Shown one piece after another: positions 46,380-56,218 of a stretch of DNA of 64,000 nucleotides. Under the pieces are notes generated by a model. It was given only the letters and a program-made list of their open reading frames with translations, did no database searches and was not told the origin of the DNA. The position numbers and the translations under genes are program-made. The stretch spans positions 1 to 64,000 of the forward strand of contig JAZDSV010000005.1 of the NCBI GenBank assembly GCA_036784855.1. The letters are read 5' to 3'. Positions within the stretch are counted from its first letter, which is position 1. The number at the start of each line of letters is the position of its first letter. The DNA is from Aphelidium insulamus. Lineage: Eukaryota > Aphelidiomycota > Aphelidea > Aphelidiaceae.

Positions 46380-46612
46380 CCTAGCCACTGGTTGTGTGTG
46401 TGGGTGTGTGGGTGTGTGTATACGTATGCGTATGCGTGAAGTGAATGTGTATGAGCAATGAAAGTGTGCGCGCGTGAAATCAGTTGAGCCGATCTTGTTG
46501 GTGTAACGTTGCCATTGCACAACTGTTTTGCACGTGACACACCCGGCTATGCAAATTGCGCGTATATATATATATATATAAGTGTATTGAACGTATTATG
46601 GAATCATGTCTG
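46380..46612. promoter_or_regulatory. Promoter region of FAR1-type gene, interrupted by LINE
   Basis: 233 bp with a TG-rich stretch near 46392-46420 and a (TA)n run at 46563-46581. Before the LINE insertion this sequence continued directly into 52374. Confidence 0.5.
46602..46612 (+). repeat. LINE target-site duplication, left copy
   Basis: AATCATGTCTG, identical to 52363-52373 on the other side of the element. An 11-bp duplication is normal for target-primed reverse transcription. Confidence 0.85.
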
Positions 46613-46648
46613 ACTTTCAATTTCATTATTAACGCCGCCGCCGCCGCC

Positions 46649-48426
46649 ATGATCTTCTCGGCACCGACTGCGACACCCGAAAAAACCCCGACCACGCCCA
46701 CGGCAGCTGCCATACCGGAATCTCCACACATCGGCACACCGTATCCGTCGCTGCCACCGAAGTCGCTTTGGACCACTGTTGCTGCCATGACGGTTTCGGC
46801 CGCCTCCGGTGTCAAACAGCAAGTCCTCGGCAGTTTCGAAAGCGTGGCGATGGTTGCCACTGCAGTGGCGAAGACTCCGACGACCGACCCCACCGCTGCC
46901 GTTGCAGTGAACCTCGACCCCCGATTCGCCCGAGATGACACCTAACGGCAAACGCCCCTTCAAGCCGTCGCCAACCAACAAATCGCCTTTGCACAAGATC
47001 ACGACCCACCTGCGCAGTGCTGTGGGTGAGGCAGTCATGCGGAGCCCCAGCCTGCGTGGGCGCCCATCAGTACGCACCTTGGACTTGACCAAGTCGCACA
47101 CGTTGCGCCAGGGACTGCGTACGCCCACGCTTGCCTCAAACACACCAGGCAAGCAGCACCAAGATAGCCGCGACTGTCCTCTGGTGTCGGGAATGCCAGC
47201 ATGCACCAACCCGCCACCCCCCAATGACCACATCATGCCACCACACAATTCCGGGGGAGAGCCTGCCATAGTGCCGGCCAGTGGAGTGCCAGGGGTCCTC
47301 CGTGACACCCGTGCCGTGAAAGAGCGCCTTGCACCGGGCCTGAGCCCACCCGGTGGCGAGAGCAGCCATCACGGACAGGCCACGGATGGAAAAGGCCGAG
47401 AGCAGTGCATGGATGGGAAGCAGGAAGAAAAACCGTCGCCATTGTCGCCGCAGCCCCTGAAAACCCCTGAACAAAAGGGCGCGACAATCGGCCAATCAGA
47501 CGGCAGCGCGGCTGCCCTGACGGAACTGCTTGGAGTGCAGGCGGCCAAAATTGATGAACAGGCCGCCGCAATTAAACAGCTGACTGCCGATCTGCAGCAG
47601 TCCAAACAGCAATACCTGAATCTATTGAAGGAATTGCAGGTGCAGCAGATGGCGGTGCTGAAGGAGGTGAAGGCTCTGCGCGCCGACACACATGCGCAGA
47701 CAAAGCACATTCGCACAGAGGTTGTGGCGGCAACAAAGACAGCCGCAGCAGCCTCGGCAAAGGGAGGACGCCCAGCTACCAGCCGTCGTGATCACCGCTC
47801 GTATGCTGAGGCCGCCAGTCCCGCCAGAAGCCGTGCAGCACCGGTTAATCCGCACCGCACCGCCCACTCTACATAAAGTGGCCAGCGCTGAGCGCGCTGA
47901 AAGCCGCCGAGCTGTGCTTCACCGCGTGCCTGCATGGGCATCTGAGCAAGAAATACAGACCGCCACAGGGTGCAGCACGTACAAGTGGCTGGGCCAGCGC
48001 AACACTGCCAATGAGTCGGCGCAGATGTCGCTGGTACTGAGTTTCAGCAAGGCCAGTGAAGCGGCAGACCTGCTGGCCCAACGCACAGTGCATCTCGCCA
48101 ATGTCGTGTGCCCCACAGACGCTTATCGCCCACGCAGCCGCGTGCGCCGCTGCCTGAAGTGCTGGAAGTCGGACCACCGCACCCAGCAGTGCAAGGCCAA
48201 TGTGCCAAAGTGTGGACGCTGCAGTGGACGCCATGCAACCAAAGCCTGCACAGTTCAGCCCGCGGACATCAATGCACACCACTGCACCAACTGTGACGGC
48301 AAGCACCCCGCCTGGTCACTCGAGTGTGCCGAGAATCGACGGGCGCCGCGTCCAGCCGCCGCAGCCGCAACAACAACAGCATTAATGCGCAGCGCTGCCA
48401 CCGGAACCAATGCGCAGCAATTGTGA
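46649..48426 (+). pseudogene. LINE ORF1 (nucleic-acid-binding), frame-broken
   Basis: Three frame segments: 46649-46945, 46935-47876 and about 47840-48426. The first is Thr/Pro/Ala-rich. The second is Lys/Pro/Ser-rich, then a heptad-like coiled coil (LLGVQAAKIDEQAAAIKQL, LKELQVQQMAVLKEV) near 47520-47690. The third carries three zinc knuckles: CLKCWKSDHRTQQC, CGRCSGRHATKAC and CTNCDGKHPAWSLEC. ORF1 products of this type coat element RNA. The first junction is an overlapping stop and start (ATGACACCTAA), which could be genuine restart; the second shift near 47840-47876 interrupts the protein before the knuckles. Confidence 0.85.
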
Positions 48427-48503
48427 ACGGCGTTTCAGTGTCTTGATTCAGACGCCGATTCACACAACACACACACACACACACACACACACCACACTGA
48501 AAA

Positions 48504-51500
48504 ATGATCCAGAAAAATCCAAAAAAATTGAACATTGTCCAGCTAAACGCTTGGAACAGTCCGGCCGTCTTTGAGGCGGCACTCAACATCATGGTCCGGC
48601 ACGACATTCACATCGTCGCCTTCCAGGAACCACCACGTCATACGCAGGCAAACCAGCGCCTCTACACACACAGCGCATGGCGTTTTTATCACCCGCCCGA
48701 CACGAATTTTCGCGTTGCCTTTGCCGTCTCGGCCGCACTTGACGTGAACATCGAGCTGTTGTCCGAGATGGACTCACCATACACACAGGCATTGACAGTC
48801 CAAAACGGCGCGGTAGTAATCTTCAACGTCTACCAACAGCCGAACGGCCGCGACACCATTGATCTTATTGCTCGCATGGCCAGCGCACACACACAGTCGC
48901 CGCGTATTTTGCTGGGGGACTTCAATGCGCACCACCCGCAGTGGTCTGAGCAACGCCACAGCACAAATCTTGCCGGAACAGCAACAGCGGAACTGCTCTC
49001 CGACGGATTTTCACTATTAACACAGCCACAAACACCCACATACTGCGGAACAAAGGGCAGCTCAACAGTCGACCTGACGTTGGCCGACAGTCGAGCAGCA
49101 CGGCTAATTACATCGTGCTCGATTGCCCGCCACATTGATGCCGCCTCGGATCATCTGCCGATATTGACTAGCATTGTTATATCGGCGCAAGATCATCCGT
49201 GTGAAGCTCCACGGCCAAACTGGCGACGGGCAGATTGGACCGCAGTGATCTGACACAGCGCCTCCACAATGTACTGGGCGCTTCTCACATTGACAACACC
49301 GGCGATGTTGACATGTACTCGTATTGTCTGCTTGCTGCGGTACAGGAAAACATTGACCGCACAATTCCTACTCTACGGCCATCAGTCCGAGCTCAGGCTT
49401 GGTGGAACGCCGAGATCGACGAGTGTCGCAAGCATGTGGCTAGACTACGGCACTCCATGCAAAAGCACCGCACGCAGGGTAATGCTACAGCATGGCGGGA
49501 TGCGCGGCGGAGCCTACATCGCAAAATTGCAACCGCGAAGCAAACGCTGTGGCAAGAAATGACGGCGACGGACGACCCGAAACAGCTGTGGCGCATGGTG
49601 AACTCGCTAAAGGCAGCGCCGCGGACTCAATCACTGCCCACAATTGTCTCGGACGGCCAGCAGCATGTGACAGAAAACGCCAAGTTGAAATGTCTCGCCT
49701 CGTCATTCTTCCCACCGCGTCCGGCTCACATTCCGATCCTTGACCGTGCCGCACCTGGCTGTGATGATAGTGCCCCCAGCATAACAGCCGCGGAGATCGA
49801 GGCCGTGTTACGCGATGCCGCCGCATATAACGCACCCGGTCCAGATCGGATCCCTTACAAATACTGGCAGAGCGTGTGGCCAGTGGCTGGAGCCTACATT
49901 GTCCGACTACTCAACGCATGCCTGCAGTATAGCCACTTGCCGTCACCATTTAAAGTCGGCATAACCATGATTATACCAAAGAGCGGCAAGTCGGACTACA
50001 CCAGCCCTCGAGCATATCGCCCTATCACCATGCTGCCCACGCTTGCAAAGCTGATGGAGGGTGTGATGGCCCGACGACTGGCGTTCTACGCCGAGAGTCG
50101 CTATCTGCTTCCAGCATCGCAATATGGCTTCCGGGCGCATCGCTCATGCGAACAAGCGGTGCGTGGTTTGGTGCAGCAGGTGCAGCAAGGTTGGAGACGC
50201 AAGCAAACAACGACTGCAGTGTTTTTGGATGTCAAAGGCGCATATGACACAGTACTGCATGACCGCCTGCTGCACTGTCTGTCTGCATCGGCACTGCCGC
50301 CACAATTTGTCAACTACACCGCTGCATTTCTGAAAGGGCGCCGAGCTATCCTTACCTCGCCCACCGGCCAGAGCATGGACATAGCGCTTGACATGGGGCT
50401 GCCACAAGGATCGCCGCTCTCCCCGATTCTCTACTTGTTCTACAATGCACCGGCGTTTGACATCTTGCGTGAGAACGGGGCTCGAGTGATTGGCTTTGCG
50501 GACGACTTGACATGCACTGTCTCGTCCAGGTCCACGGCGAAAAATGTGCGGATTCTTGAGAATGCCATTAAAAAGCTGCAAGAGCAATGGAGCCGCCCAT
50601 TCAACCAGCAGCAGAACCCACAAAGTCCGTTCTGCTCCACTTCACCGGTAGGAAACAGCGACCACAGCTGCCGGACCTGCACATCTCGGACACAGCAATT
50701 AGGGCGTCGCAAACCGCCCGCATGCTGGGCGTACAAGTCGACAGCAAGCTGAACTGGAAAACACATGTGCACATGGCAACTGGCAAGGCCTCGCGTGCCC
50801 TTAACTCCATCATTCACGCCGGTAACAGTATGTGGGGAGCCTCTCTGCTGACACGAAGACATCTTGCAATGTCCATGATTATTCCGGTGCTAACTTATGC
50901 TGCGACTGCGTGGTCTCCGACGGCGCTACAATACACAACACGTATATCGGACATGGAGGCCGAGTATCGCCGAGTGCTGCTGTGGATAACGGGAGCCCTG
51001 AAGTGCACACCAACTCATGCACTCCTAGCTGAGGCGGGCATGCTACCTCTGTCAATTCTGCTACGACAGACAGCCGAAATGCAGTGGACAACCTGGACGT
51101 CCTACCCACGTCACCACCCTGCTAGGCAACAAGTAGATGCTACGCCGGCACTCCGGGACAAGAGGAAATGTTACTGCGAGCCAGGCGAGATTCTGACTGA
51201 CCAGATTAATAGCTATATCTGGCCAGCACCGCCCGAGACCGCAACGCACTAAGTTAGCACCGTGGCTGCCTCGGGCTCCGCCAAGTCTCACAGTTCAAGT
51301 CGCCCCAACCGCAGAAGCTGCTCTGACCAGCTGGCTCACTACACATGAATATTATGTCGAACGGGGACGAGTACTGTATACAGCCATTCACACATCGGCC
51401 CAAGGAAGTGCATTGGCATGCTTACAGCAGGAGCAGCACAGCGGGATTACGGCATTCAAAATCCCAATATTCTACCAGCGACATCAGGCAGAATTAGCAG

Positions 51501-52227
51501 CACTCGTGGCAGCTGTGCGCCGCGCTGCAGCAGAAAAGTGTCATCGACCGGTTGTTATGTGGTGTCAGGATCGAGCTACAGTGCAAAGTCTTTGCCAACT
51601 GGCAGTCAGCAAGTCACCACTGGCACACCAGTTGAATCAGCTGTTGTGCACACTGACACAGGAAGTCACGGTCCACTGGCTTCCTCATATGCCGCACCAT
51701 GCTACTCCAGCAAATGCTGCTTATGCCGCCGCCCGGGTAGCAGCCACTGACCACGCAGTGCCGCTTTTTGATCTGCATGAAGGCATCCGACTGAATGATG
51801 CCAAGCGTAGTATACAACGCCATGCTTGGCAGCAACATCAAGCCAAGTGGGAGACAGAGAAAAGCTGAACGAGTCATCGCTGTACTATGATGACATTCTC
51901 TCGGCCCCGGCTCTCTTACAGCGTCTGCATGCTGGCCGCACTAGACGACAGTCGAGCGTTCTTACTCAGCTCCGTTCCGGCTACTACCCAACATTTTCTG
52001 TGCTAAAACGACTGCGACTCACAGACTGTGCCGACTGTCGATACTGTGGTACCCGTGATGACATTGCCCACCGCGTCCGACATTGTCTGTCTCGACAGGC
52101 GGAACGTGCTCAACTCCGTGACAACCTGGCTCAACTCGGCATATTCACGCTGGAGCTGCGTCTGATACTACAACATCCACAAGCGGCAGCAGTACTTGCA
52201 AACTTTTTCACGCAGTGCGATGGCTGA
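48504..52227 (+). pseudogene. LINE ORF2 (endonuclease, reverse transcriptase, RNase H-like), frame-broken
   Basis: Reading frame moves between all three phases. Endonuclease at 48504-49253: QLNAWN, FQEPP, LLGDFNAHHPQW, STVDLTLAD, SDHLPIL, all catalytic landmarks present. Reverse transcriptase at 49235-50650: PGPDRIPYKYW, YRPITMLP, QYGFRAHRSCEQAV, AVFLDVKGAYD, GLPQGSPLSP and the catalytic FADD box. Then 50587-51252, the post-RT region, ending at a stop. The RNase H-like region, about 51350-51868, keeps a Glu (HQAELAAL) and one Asp (WCQDRATV), but the first catalytic Asp position reads LYTAIHTS and the last lacks the usual GNExAD. The terminal part (51826-52227) has CADCRYCGTRDDIAHRVRHC. Breaks lie near 49250, 50600-50750, 51252-51350 and 51850. 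Confidence 0.9.
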
Positions 52228-52362
52228 CCACACCGCTTTACTCCGCATGGAGTCCATCACTGTGAACTGAAGTATATTTTGTATATGTCAACACGCACTC
52301 GGGCAACCAACGGTGCAACGTCATGACCGACCGGTTAGATACGTTTAATGAATAAATCAATC

Positions 52363-52373
52363 AATCATGTCTG
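52363..52373 (+). repeat. LINE target-site duplication, right copy
   Basis: AATCATGTCTG, matching 46602-46612. Its first four bases also continue the element's AATC tail, so the exact end is uncertain by up to 4 bp. Confidence 0.85.
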
Positions 52374-52395
52374 GTGACGACATATATCACCAGAC
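52369..52395. repeat. Perfect 9-bp inverted repeat at LINE insertion site
   Basis: GTCTGGTGA, 9-bp spacer, TCACCAGAC. The LINE right junction lies inside the left arm. In the pre-insertion locus the palindrome was intact and is still intact on the right side. Confidence 0.85.
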
Positions 52396-52697
52396 ATCTT
52401 CATAGTCTGCGTACAGTTAATTCCGACTCTATTTACACTACTGCGACGTCTGCATCCCAAGAAAACCCTCCAGTGGCGGGAAATGACCCCGAGTCAACGC
52501 CGTCTCCCGTAAATATCGCCTTGCCGCGTAATCGCAGATATCTTTTCGACAGTCCGGTTCCAAGAGACCGCCAAAATGCCGAGGTGGGACTTACACTACT
52601 TCTGCCCTTCCTGGCTCGTGCCGGTGAGCGCCAGCAGTTTGCTCCATATTGCCGTGATTTAATGATGCGGCGGAGCCCTCCGGAGGTCAGTGTTTAG
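52374..52697 (+). CDS. Hypothetical protein fragment next to LINE
   Basis: Open frame of about 107 codons with a protein-like C-terminal half (RNRRYLFDSPVPRDRQNAEV, LTLLLPFLARAGERQQF). It has no clear start Met; the open frame continues back into the LINE tail. It may be the last exon of a gene whose 5' part was separated by the insertion, or a chance frame. Nothing recognised. Confidence 0.3.
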   Translation: MTTYITRHLHSLRTVNSDSIYTTATSASQENPPVAGNDPESTPSPVNIALPRNRRYLFDSPVPRDRQNAEVGLTLLLPFLARAGERQQFAPYCRDLMMRRSPPEVSV

Positions 52698-52843
52698 TAC
52701 AACCACATCCATTCCGATGAAGCGTCGCCAGGCAACGGCACCCCGGCAACACCCGATAAATAGACACGTGTCAACACACACCGCACACACCTACACGCAC
52801 ACGCACTCTTACCACACACCGCTTACCACCTCAGTCAATACAG

Positions 52844-53602
52844 ATGGGCTGCAACAACTCTAGTGTGGCTGGCGCAGTTGACGGCCAGCAGCCAAAGGAC
52901 GCGTCCAACACGGCCGCCGCCACCACTGATGCCAACGCACTGGCCAAGACTGCGGAAATCGCGCAGGTTGACGGCAACAACGCCGGCAACGGCACCGGCG
53001 ACGCGCAGAACAGTGCCAAGGACGGCAAGGCGGGCAGCAAGGGCGGCGTCGCCTTCGAGATCGGCGTGGACGAGCTGAAGGTGCCGGCCGCGCTGCCCAC
53101 CGAAGCCGCCGCCGCTCAGCAGGACGCCGCTGCGGCCACCGATGATCCCGCCAGCCAGGAGGCGCTCAAGCAGAAACTAAAGGCCAAGGAGGAGCAGGTG
53201 GAGAAGAACCGGCAGCGCGAACTGGACAACATTGCCGCCAAGGCCGCCAAACGCGACCAGCAGGTCAAACAGGCCAGCGAGCGGAAGCAGGCGGCCGGTG
53301 GCAGCGGCGACGTGGATGGCGCGGCAGGTGAAGGCGCCGCGTCGCACGGAGAGCTGGAGACGGGTGGCGAGCAGCAACAGCCGCAGACTGCTGCCGACGA
53401 CCAGGAGTCGCCGCTGACAAAGGTGCCACCCGCCGGCAGCGGCAAGGTCAAGCTGCCACCGCTGGACACGGCCGCGCGCGACAAGAACGGCTCCAAGATG
53501 AGTGTCAAGTCTGGCAGTGCCAAGGGACTGGCCGGGTCGCAGAGCAAGAACGGCTCCAAGATGAGCATCAAGGCCGGCAGCACCAAGGGCCTGGCCAAGT
53601 AG
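52844..53602 (+). CDS. N-myristoylated, palmitoylated A/K/E/Q-rich protein (stathmin-like helix)
   Basis: Single exon, 252 residues. The N-terminus MGCNNSSV fits dual acylation: Gly2 with Ser6 for N-myristoyl transfer and Cys3 for palmitoylation, so it should sit on a membrane. The body is Ala/Gln/Asp/Lys-rich and mostly disordered, with one charged helix (about residues 105-145, KLKAKEEQVEKNRQREL and AAKRDQQVKQASERK) that resembles the helical region of stathmins. The C-terminus contains two copies of an 18-residue unit beginning KNGSKMS. Layout recalls acylated MARCKS/GAP43/STMN2-like peripheral proteins. I do not assign a family. The strict MGCxxS start supports this Met. Confidence 0.7.
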   Translation: MGCNNSSVAGAVDGQQPKDASNTAAATTDANALAKTAEIAQVDGNNAGNGTGDAQNSAKDGKAGSKGGVAFEIGVDELKVPAALPTEAAAAQQDAAAATDDPASQEALKQKLKAKEEQVEKNRQRELDNIAAKAAKRDQQVKQASERKQAAGGSGDVDGAAGEGAASHGELETGGEQQQPQTAADDQESPLTKVPPAGSGKVKLPPLDTAARDKNGSKMSVKSGSAKGLAGSQSKNGSKMSIKAGSTKGLAK

Positions 53603-53718
53603 GCGCAGCAGTCCTCACTCACCCGCGGCTGACGACATACACCTGCAATAGACATGCACGCACGCGCACTAAAATGTTGGTGTATATGTACAATGGGCGC
53701 CGTCACAGTGGCGCAGTG

Positions 53719-55734
53719 TCAGTGCACCACGGAGCAGGTGGCAAACCACGCGTCCGACACACGCTCCCCAAAATGGTTCAGCACGGGCACTTGGCGGAAT
53801 GGATCGCCGGCCGTGTACTTTTCATCGCCGGCTTTGACGGGCACGCGGCCGAAATGTTGCACGCAGCGCTGCATGGTGCCCAGATCCGACCAGTTGTCCG
53901 GGTTGGAGGTGGGCGGGCGGCGGCAGTGGATGACGCGTCCCTGCGGGCAGGCCACGCCGATCTCGGGCGATCCGGGGACGCAGTACTGCCCGGGCGAGGA
54001 GTAGGTGAAGCAGAAGCCCAGGTACGGTGCCGGTGACAGAACAGTTGGTCGACGGGTCTCTGTGGACTGCTGTGCTTCAGCACTTGCAGACAGTTCGTGG
54101 CCATAAGTGCCGCCGGCAACATTTCCACTGGCCTCGCCGTCGTCCACGCTGTCCAGCTGGGACAAGAAGTCGCGCACAGCTCTGGACGGGACATCGATAT
54201 AGGCGCGTGGCAGGCAGCGGCTCAGAGTGCGCGACAGCTGCCTGCACACTGGACCAGCGGTGACCATGGCGGGATCGGTGTCGGGTTCCGCGGGCAACTC
54301 GTCCGGACACCAAGAACTTTTGATACGGATACTCTGCACCGCGGCTTGGACTGCTTGCGGCGGCAACGAGCTGCTTTCTGTAGAGCTGTGCGTTGAGCTG
54401 TCGCCGTCGTCAGCAGCACCGCCTTGGGCCGAACCATAAAGCCTCTCTGCCAAATCGGGAAACTCCGACTGCACTTTGAGCCGCAGTGCATCCGACTGGT
54501 CACTGCGAGGCGCCACCACCGGCACCGCATCCAACTTCAATTGCATTTCACAGTGCAGTTTCTTGCGCGCCAAGAACGGATCGCAAAACTCAAAGTTCAG
54601 CGTGCGAGAAGGTGCCGCGTCCGCCGCCGTATACCTGTCGAAATATATCGACCAGAAGCGGTCCAGACACATTGCGTGCACCGGATTCACGCACTTGGCC
54701 TTCTGCGTAACGATTGTTGATATAACGGTAGTGATGTGTGCGCCTATGCATGACTTGCCTTGTACTGGTTGCCGGTGTCTCGGTCAACTTGGCGGCACAC
54801 ATCATACGTGGGACAGTCCTCGGCAAACACCACAATCTCCTTGGTGGGCAGACAGGCCAGCGTCATCTGAGACTCTGCACCGACGCCGCATATCCCATTA
54901 ACTCATGTATATACATATATATACATATGCACGTAGTATACCGTTGGCGGAGGCGATGCGACTCTCGACCTTTTGCTTGCAGGCACGGTGAACGACGGCG
55001 CATTGCAGGATTTGGGTGCGCTGTGCGTGGAACGGGTTGCACTGGTGCGTGACAGTTTCTATGCGGTCTCCAGGTGCCAGCACATTCCATGGCGTCGCCG
55101 GCTGCGCGGTGCTGTTGGACGGTCGAAAGTACTTGGCAGTCATGTCGCTGATGCGTTGCCGCTCCTCGTCCACATCGGCGCCACCTTCCCCGCCTGGGCT
55201 CCCAGACGCAGCAGTGGCAGTGGCGGCTTGCATGCGATGTTCCTGCACCTTGTCCTCGCAGAATGCGTCCACATCCAGCTCGGTGGTGGGCACGCACTGC
55301 GGACTGCTGCGTGGCTGTGACAATGCCCTGGCGCCACTGTCACTGTCGGTAGCGTCACTACCACCATCCTCCACCAGTTTGCGGTGGGAGCGGCACACAT
55401 GCATGGCCGGGCATGATATGGAGACGGGTGGCTCTTGGTCAAAGTCGCTGCAGTACACCTGCACCCCGGCGAGCGACGGATGGCAGTACAGGCCGGCCAG
55501 CCGATCCCGGCAAAATTGCTGCAGCTGGACACCGGCGGCGTCACTCTGGACAGCCTGTGACCCCGAGGAGTCGGCGGCCACTCTCAACGTCGGTATCCAT
55601 GCAGTAGCAGCAGCAGCCAATATGAGCAGCAGGAGCCATGCGGTGTACAGCATGACGTGCAGCAATATGTATATGACCTGCAGTGCGATACGTAGCAGCG
55701 TCAAACACTCGAACGCGTCGCGCGCCCCTGTCAA
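53719..55734 (-). CDS. Cys-rich type II membrane protein, unrecognised
   Basis: Three exons by phase, 55734-54942, 54874-54759, 54702-53719; 630 residues. A long hydrophobic segment near the start (IALQVIYILLHVMLYTAW, LLLLILAAAATAWI) follows a short charged leader, giving a signal anchor with the rest in the lumen or outside. The remainder has many regularly spaced Cys (about 25, e.g. FCRDRLAGLYCHPS, CPTYDVCRQ, AKCVNPVHAMCLDRF, FCFTYSSPGQYCVPGSPE), acidic and Gln-rich linkers. Paired Cys suggests disulphide-bonded repeats. Intron 2 (54758-54703) uses a GC donor (GCAAGT), required to join ...NQYK to KAKCVNP. Possibly a cell-surface protein; no enzyme motif seen. Confidence 0.65.
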
Positions 55735-56218
55735 AAGGGGTACAAGTATGTTTAGTGGGGGAGACAGTCATGCACCGAATGCAAGCTGACTGTATGGTAA
55801 TACTATCGCTTAGCTGCCAGCCCGTAGTCCTACTATGCGGCAACATACATACAATTCATACAACTCTGCCAAGTTAGTTCGCTTAATTAAATACTATCTT
55901 GTAATTAATGTAATGCAATTTTCCATCCTCAGAAGAATGTATGCCCACGTCATGTTCACGGTGATCGGCTGGTTCTTGTTGCACAGTATCGCCGGCGATA
56001 TTTCGATTTCTCTTAAATGCTGCACCATTCTTATCGACAATTTGATACCAATATTGCTGGAGTGAGCTCTGATTGACAATGAATAGCCGAATGCCGTGCG
56101 CGCGACACAATAGTCCACAGTTAGAAAAGCAGCGGCACAAGTAATCACACCGCTAGAGCACTGCATGTTTAACAAAAAAAATGCTCTATGAAATGGATCT
56201 GTGGTACACGCAAGCGAA
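55735..56218. other. Intergenic, no supported gene
   Basis: 484 bp between the Cys-rich protein start and the TMCO4 stop (both -). AT-rich. Short frames on both strands at 55835-56065 (+) and 55883-56160 (-) have no recognisable content. It should contain the promoter of the Cys-rich gene. Confidence 0.4.

Larger units (their letters stand above)
46613..52362 (+). mobile_element. Near-full-length LINE-type (non-LTR) retrotransposon
   Basis: A 5.75-kb element in plus orientation bounded by 11-bp direct repeats. Order: short 5' UTR with a GCC run, an N-terminal reading frame, ORF1 with coiled coil and three CCHC knuckles, a (CA)n spacer at about 48468-48492, ORF2 with AP endonuclease, reverse transcriptase, RNase H-like region and terminal Cys/His motif, a 3' UTR with AATAAA at 52351-52356, and a short AATC-type tail instead of poly(A). 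EN plus RT plus RNase H places it among I/Tad/R1-like clades; the exact clade needs a tree. Several frame breaks make it unlikely to be autonomous now. Confidence 0.93.

Noticed and set aside
46604-47308. Minus-strand frames of 120-230 codons over LINE ORF1
   Set aside because: Antisense shadows with no domain; plus-strand frames carry the coiled coil and zinc knuckles.
55883-56160. Minus-strand frame next to TMCO4
   Set aside because: No start context, splice site or family feature; contains low-complexity AT-rich sequence.
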